Assembly: GCA_937996755.1 (NCBI GenBank)
Contig: CALKUS010000112.1
Coordinates: 1 to 16,906 of the forward strand
DNA length: 16,906 nucleotides
Reading direction: 5' to 3'
Source: an uncultured Pseudomonadota bacterium
Lineage (GTDB): Bacteria > Pseudomonadota > Gammaproteobacteria > Xanthomonadales > Ahniellaceae
Each line of letters opens with the position of its first letter. The stretch's first letter is position 1. Position numbers and translations under genes: made by a program. Shown here in pieces: positions 14,057 through 16,906 of the stretch. The notes below the pieces were generated by a model. It had not been told where the DNA came from. It did no database searches and saw only the letters and a list, made by a program, of their open reading frames with translations.

Positions 14057-15013
14057 TCACGTCCAGAGGTAGCGCAGCTGCCACGCGAGCAGCACCGCGA
14101 ACATCGCGAGCAGCACGCCGCCTTCGCCGCGGCCCACGCGCAGGTCGCCGCGCAGCATCGGGTAGAGCGCGACGGCGAACGCGAGCAACGCCGGGATCTC
14201 CAGCATGACGAGCGACTTCGGCATCTGCAGCGGATAGAGGATCGCGGTGGTGCCGAGCAGCAGCAACAGGTTGAACAGCGTCGAGCCGACGAGACCGAGC
14301 AGCACGGCGTTGCCGTGGCCGCGGCGCGCGCCGATCACCGAAACGATCACCTGCGGCAGCGACGTGCCGATCGCGAGCACGACGAGGCCGAACAGCATCT
14401 CGCTCATGCCGGCCGCGGGCGCGAGCACGATCGCGTACTTCACGAGCCAGCGCGCGGCGAGCACGAGCAGGACGATGCCGATCGCCACGCGCAGGAAGTT
14501 GAGCGCGGGCGAGGGTCGCGTGTTCGCGATCGCCTCGAACTCCGCCGCGAGCGCCGCTTCGCTGCGCGTCGCGCGGTGGCGCGCGACCACCCATACGAGC
14601 ACGATGAAGCCCGCGACCAGCGCCATGCCGTCGAAGTAGCCGATGATGCCGTTCCAGCCCATCGCGAGCACCGCGACCGCGGAGAGCACGAGCGCCGGGA
14701 ACAACGGGCGCAGCAGCGGCAGCCGCGCGGTGAGCGGCGCGCTGACCGCGGCCAGGCCCAGTGCGAGCCCGAGGTTCACGATGCTGGAACCGACAATGTT
14801 GCCGAGCGCGAACGCCGGGCGGTTCGCGAACAGCGCGGACACGTTCACCGCGAGGTCGGGCAACGAGCCCGCGAACGCGCAGAGCAGGATGCCGGTCGCG
14901 ACGGCGGACGCGCCGGCGCGTTGCGCGAGCGAGCCCAGCCCGCGCGCGAGCGAATCGGCGCCGAGCGCGAGCACCAGGACCGCGAGCAGGAAACCGCCGA
15001 TCGCTTCGAGCAT
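14057..15013 (-). CDS. Calcium/sodium-type cation antiporter (CaCA family) with altered ion-site residues
   Basis: A 318-residue inner-membrane exchanger made of two inverted five-helix halves (YrbG/NCX-like), joined by a loop at ~145-170. Alpha repeat 1 is AGSLPDLAVNV...GNIVGSSIVNLG and repeat 2 is GTSLPQVIVSV...GLVGSTLFNLL. In well-studied Na+/Ca2+ exchangers each repeat carries an acidic residue after the SLP motif. Here repeat 1 has Asp53 with AGSLPD in place of GTSLPE, and repeat 2 has Gln221 in place of Glu and Asn248 where NCX_Mj has Asp. Substrate or coupling may therefore differ. ATG 15013 is chosen over GTG 15022 because GGGGTGA lies 5 bases before it. It lies 83 bases downstream of the MAPEG gene, beyond strong hairpins, so it may have its own promoter. 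Confidence 0.88.
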   Translation of the reverse strand: MLEAIGGFLLAVLVLALGADSLARGLGSLAQRAGASAVATGILLCAFAGSLPDLAVNVSALFANRPAFALGNIVGSSIVNLGLALGLAAVSAPLTARLPLLRPLFPALVLSAVAVLAMGWNGIIGYFDGMALVAGFIVLVWVVARHRATRSEAALAAEFEAIANTRPSPALNFLRVAIGIVLLVLAARWLVKYAIVLAPAAGMSEMLFGLVVLAIGTSLPQVIVSVIGARRGHGNAVLLGLVGSTLFNLLLLLGTTAILYPLQMPKSLVMLEIPALLAFAVALYPMLRGDLRVGRGEGGVLLAMFAVLLAWQLRYLWT

Positions 15014-15018
15014 GGTCG

Positions 15019-15025
15019 TCACCCC
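15019..15025 (-). promoter_or_regulatory. Ribosome binding site fixing the cation antiporter start
   Basis: GGGGTGA on the minus strand, 5 bases from ATG 15013. It overlaps the alternative GTG at 15022, which therefore looks like part of the SD and not a start. Confidence 0.6.
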
Positions 15026-15049
15026 GGGCGCAAGTTGCCGGGAAGTCTA

Positions 15050-15080
15050 GCGGCCCCGGCGGGGCCGCGTGGCCCCGCCG
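15050..15080. other. Two overlapping, mutually exclusive GC hairpins
   Basis: Hairpin A (15050-15068): GCGGCCCC / GGGGCCGC, 8-bp stem, loop GGC. Hairpin B (15057-15080): CGGCGGGGCC / GGCCCCGCCG, 10-bp stem, loop GCGT. They share the central GGCGGGGCC, so only one can form at a time. They lie between the MAPEG stop and the antiporter start on the minus strand; TAGACT (15044-15049), a possible weak -10, follows directly. No U-run is present, so an intrinsic terminator is doubtful. Confidence 0.55.
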
Positions 15081-15096
15081 CAGATGTTTGCCTGCG

Positions 15097-15495
15097 TCAG
15101 GCGCCCTTCGCCATCGCGATGACGATGTAGACGAGCGCCAGGACCAGCAGCGCCGCCGTCGCGACGATCCCGCCGACGAAGCCGACGCCGCGCCGTTCGC
15201 CGCGCGAATAGGCGCGCGCGTAGAGGATGCGCGCCACGATCCAGACCAGGCCGATCACGCCCGACCACGTGGGGTTCCAGTACGTGGCCGCGAGCCACAG
15301 GCTCGGCAGGAACAGCACCAGCTGTTCGAGCGTGTTCATCTGCACGCGGAACACGCGTTCGAACGCGGGGTCGCCGGTGGTGGCCGGCGCCTTGATCCCG
15401 TATCGCCCGCGGGCACGCCCCACCACCGCCAGCGTCCAGAAGAACAGCAGCAGCGCGAGCACGGTCACGAGCGCCGGCAGGTGCGGGATCGACAT
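15097..15495 (-). CDS. MAPEG family membrane protein
   Basis: A 132-residue protein of the MAPEG group (membrane-associated proteins in eicosanoid and glutathione metabolism), with four membrane helices (about 6-25, 57-73, 77-92, 109-127). The family signature is FERVFRVQMNTLEQLVLFLP (45-64), with Glu46, Arg50, Asn54 and Glu57 in the usual FRxQxNxxE spacing, followed by ARILYARAY (88-96). Eukaryotic members conjugate or use glutathione; bacterial members are mostly uncharacterised, possibly glutathione transferases or peroxidases. ATG 15495 is chosen because GGAG lies 8 bases upstream, though an in-frame ATG exists at 15507. The stop sits in a small GCCTG/CAGGC hairpin (15090-15102). It is divergent from the ABM-like gene (93 bases). 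Confidence 0.9.
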   Translation of the reverse strand: MSIPHLPALVTVLALLLFFWTLAVVGRARGRYGIKAPATTGDPAFERVFRVQMNTLEQLVLFLPSLWLAATYWNPTWSGVIGLVWIVARILYARAYSRGERRGVGFVGGIVATAALLVLALVYIVIAMAKGA

Positions 15496-15588
15496 CGGTT
15501 TCTCCACGATCGGGTGTCGTCCCGAGCATAACGCGCGGCACCCGCGTGGCAGTGGTAATGTCCGCCCAATTCAGGGGCCGAAACCGCC

Positions 15589-15927
15589 ATGATCGCTCGC
15601 AGCTGGCGCGGCGTGACCGCCGCGGATACCGCCGACGACTACCTCGCGTACCTGCGCGAGACCGGCCTCAAGGATTACGCCGGCACGCCCGGCAACCGCG
15701 GCGTGCTCGTGATGCGCCGCAAGGTCGGCGATCGCTGCGAGATCGTGCTGCTGTCGTTCTGGGACTCGATGGAATCGGTACGCGCGTTCGCCGGCGCGAA
15801 GCCCGACGTCGCGAAGTACTACCCCGAGGACACGCGCTTCCTGCTCGAGATGGAGCCGTTCGTGCGCCACTACGAGGTGGACGACGTGCCGGCTGCGCTC
15901 GCGGCGCAGGCGCCGTCGCGGTTGTGA
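15589..15927 (+). CDS. ABM-like small dimeric alpha/beta-barrel protein
   Basis: A 112-residue cytoplasmic protein resembling antibiotic-biosynthesis-monooxygenase (ABM)/ferredoxin-like dimeric barrels. The second half shows the usual order: strand GVLVMRRKV (38-46), strand EIVLLSFWDSMESVRAFAG (51-69) and PDVAKYYPEDTRFLLEMEPFVRHYEV (72-97). The front half has the helix ADDYLAYLRETGLKDYAGTPG (15-35). Such proteins range from monooxygenases and heme degraders to dehydratases. No heme-binding or other specific catalytic residue can be assigned, so the reaction is unknown. ATG 15589 follows GGGG about 10 bases upstream. It stands alone: divergent from MAPEG and followed by a REP pair. Confidence 0.78.
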   Translation: MIARSWRGVTAADTADDYLAYLRETGLKDYAGTPGNRGVLVMRRKVGDRCEIVLLSFWDSMESVRAFAGAKPDVAKYYPEDTRFLLEMEPFVRHYEVDDVPAALAAQAPSRL

Positions 15928-15934
15928 TGCTTTT

Positions 15935-15962
15935 GTAGCGTGGGCAGCTCTGCTGCCCACGC
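15935..15962 (+). repeat. REP-like element, forward copy
   Basis: GTAG followed by a perfect 11-bp hairpin, GCGTGGGCAGC / GCTGCCCACGC, with loop TCT (stem 15938-15948 and 15952-15962). It begins 7 bases after the ABM-like stop. The GTAG head plus hairpin is the classical architecture of REP elements mobilised by RAYT transposases. Confidence 0.7.
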
Positions 15963-15983
15963 GTGGTGGCGTTCAGAGATTGG

Positions 15984-16013
15984 ACGCGTGGCCAGCGGAG
16001 CTGGCCACCCTAC
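15984..16013 (-). repeat. REP-like element, inverted copy
   Basis: On the minus strand, GTAGG followed by GTGGCCAGC / GCTGGCCAC with loop TCC (plus-strand stem 15988-15996 and 16000-16008). It has the same layout as the neighbouring forward copy but opposite orientation, with compensating changes in the stem (GGGCAGC against GGCCAGC). It ends 2 bases before the PuuD-like stop. Together the two form a BIME-like pair spanning 15935-16013. Confidence 0.7.
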
Positions 16014-16015
16014 GA

Positions 16016-16801
16016 TCACGCCTTCGCTCTTCGCGTCGCCGCGGCATCGAGGAACGCACGCATCAGCGGATCGGCCGGCAGCAGTGCCGGATCGCGTCCG
16101 TCGTGGAACTCGGGGTGCCACTGCACGCCGGCGATGAACGATTCGCCGGTGCCGCGGATCGCCTCGATCACGCCGTCGTCCGACCAGGCCTGCGCTTCGA
16201 GGCCCTGGCCGAGCGTCTTGATGCCCTGGTGGTGCAGCGAATTCACGCGGCCTTCGGCGGCGTTGCCGTGCAGCTGCGCGAACCAGTTGCCCGGCTCCAT
16301 GCGCAGCGCGTGGCCATGCGCGTCGTACGCTTCCGCGTGCACGTGCTGCACGGTCGTAGCGCCGTCGGCGCAGAGGTCCTGGTACAGCGTGCCGCCGAAC
16401 GCCACGTTGATCAGCTGCAGGCCGCGGCAGATGCCGAGCACCGGCTTGCCGGCGGCCGCGAACGCACGCAGCAGCTCGAGCTCGAACCGGTCGCGCGTCG
16501 CGTCGACGGCGCCGCAGGTGTGCGTGCGCGGCTCGCCGTAGTGGCGCGGATCGATGTCGGCGCCGCCCTGCAGGATCAACCCGTCGAGCGCCGCCACGTA
16601 GTCGGCCACGTCGATGTCGGCGCGCCGGATCAGGCCTTCGCGCTCCACGGTGGGCACCATCACCACGAGCGCGCCGAGCGCCATCGCCCAGTGCGGCACC
16701 GACTGCTCGAGGTACTGCAGCGTCTTGCCGCGGAAGCCGAGCTCGGGCGGGACGTTGCGCAGGATGCGCGGGGAAACGCCGATGAGGAGCTTGGGAGTCA
16801 T
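16016..16801 (-). CDS. Gamma-glutamyl-gamma-aminobutyrate hydrolase family protein (PuuD-like class I amidotransferase fold)
   Basis: A 261-residue cytoplasmic hydrolase of the peptidase C26 / class I glutamine-amidotransferase-like family. PuuD itself releases GABA from gamma-glutamyl-GABA in putrescine breakdown; relatives cleave other gamma-glutamyl amides. Visible motifs: LDGLILQGGADIDPRHYGE (72-90), nucleophile elbow GICRGLQLINVAFGG (123-137, Cys125), NSLHHQGIK (187-195) and VQWHPEF (226-232) with His229 and Glu231 completing the triad. Length and motif order are normal. No other putrescine-pathway gene (PuuA, B, C) lies nearby, so the exact substrate is open. ATG 16801 has no clear SD. 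The gene ends against a REP pair and is preceded on the same strand by a tRNA gene. Confidence 0.9.
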   Translation of the reverse strand: MTPKLLIGVSPRILRNVPPELGFRGKTLQYLEQSVPHWAMALGALVVMVPTVEREGLIRRADIDVADYVAALDGLILQGGADIDPRHYGEPRTHTCGAVDATRDRFELELLRAFAAAGKPVLGICRGLQLINVAFGGTLYQDLCADGATTVQHVHAEAYDAHGHALRMEPGNWFAQLHGNAAEGRVNSLHHQGIKTLGQGLEAQAWSDDGVIEAIRGTGESFIAGVQWHPEFHDGRDPALLPADPLMRAFLDAAATRRAKA

Positions 16802-16852
16802 GTCGCGAGGTTATCGCGGCGCGGTTGACTGCGCAGCGGCTTCGAAACAGGC

Positions 16853-16906
16853 TGGCGCGCTCGGAGGGACTCGAACCCCCGACCACCAGGTTCGAAGCCT
16901 GGTGCT
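16853..16906 (-). tRNA. tRNA-Arg (anticodon UCG), 3' two thirds, runs off the window
   Basis: On the minus strand the segment contains an anticodon arm CCAGG-CTTCGAA-CCTGG (loop positions 34-36 read TCG), a variable region, the T arm CGGGGGTTCGAGTCCCTCCG, the acceptor 3' strand CGAGCGC, discriminator G and an encoded CCA ending at 16853. The 5' acceptor strand and most of the D arm lie outside the window. UCG reads the Arg codon CGA. Confidence 0.9.

Noticed and set aside
16853..16906. tRNA-Arg 3' end as an integration (att) site
   Set aside because: No integrase, no direct repeat of the tRNA 3' end and no foreign-looking genes in the window support an inserted element.

Overview
The window reads as ordinary chromosomal DNA from a very GC-rich gammaproteobacterium, most likely of the Xanthomonadaceae/Lysobacteraceae group (Lysobacter or Luteimonas-like). 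This rests on codon use, gene families (Lipase_bact_N lipoprotein, DUF1302, NhaD, DUF5985, DUF6768) and short palindromic repeats of the 'GTGGGAGCGG...' and 'GTAG + GTGGGCAGC hairpin' kinds, which I recall as common in that family. The genus is inference. I see no IS element, integrase, phage gene or CRISPR array.

Layout. (1) 1-2342, minus strand: a lipase-like lipoprotein followed by the start of a DUF1302 outer-envelope protein, with a plausible sigma-70 promoter upstream. (2) 2516-3550, plus: a GT2 polyprenyl-phosphate glycosyltransferase whose 3' end runs through a REP-like repeat and overlaps a convergent gene. (3) 6375-3523, minus: a signalling operon of a membrane histidine kinase, a double-receiver response regulator (ATGA overlap) and an atypical SDR protein. 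(4) 7629-6711, minus: an ECF-type sigma factor overlapping a small DUF6768 membrane protein. (5) 11333-7724, minus: a tightly packed set of carboxylate-amine ligase (GCS2/YbdK), winged-helix protein, two small DUF5985 membrane proteins and the Na+/H+ antiporter NhaD. (6) 12196-11663, minus: a MarR regulator, divergent from a plus-strand SLC13-type permease with two RCK_C domains (12299-14056). (7) 15495-14057, minus: a MAPEG protein and a Ca2+/cation antiporter, separated by two overlapping GC hairpins. (8) 15589-15927, plus: an ABM-like small protein; then a head-to-head REP pair; then a PuuD-type glutamine-amidotransferase-like hydrolase (16801-16016, minus) and the 3' part of tRNA-Arg(UCG).

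The genes that clearly work together are the kinase/regulator pair, the sigma factor with its membrane partner, and the four-gene GCS2-wHTH-DUF5985-DUF5985 chain, whose junctions are ATGA, GTGA and TGACATG. That chain, possibly continuing into NhaD, is the best candidate for an undescribed functional module. Its function is not readable from sequence. Three ion or anion carriers (NhaD, SLC13, cation antiporter) lie within 7.3 kb, but they occupy separate transcription units.
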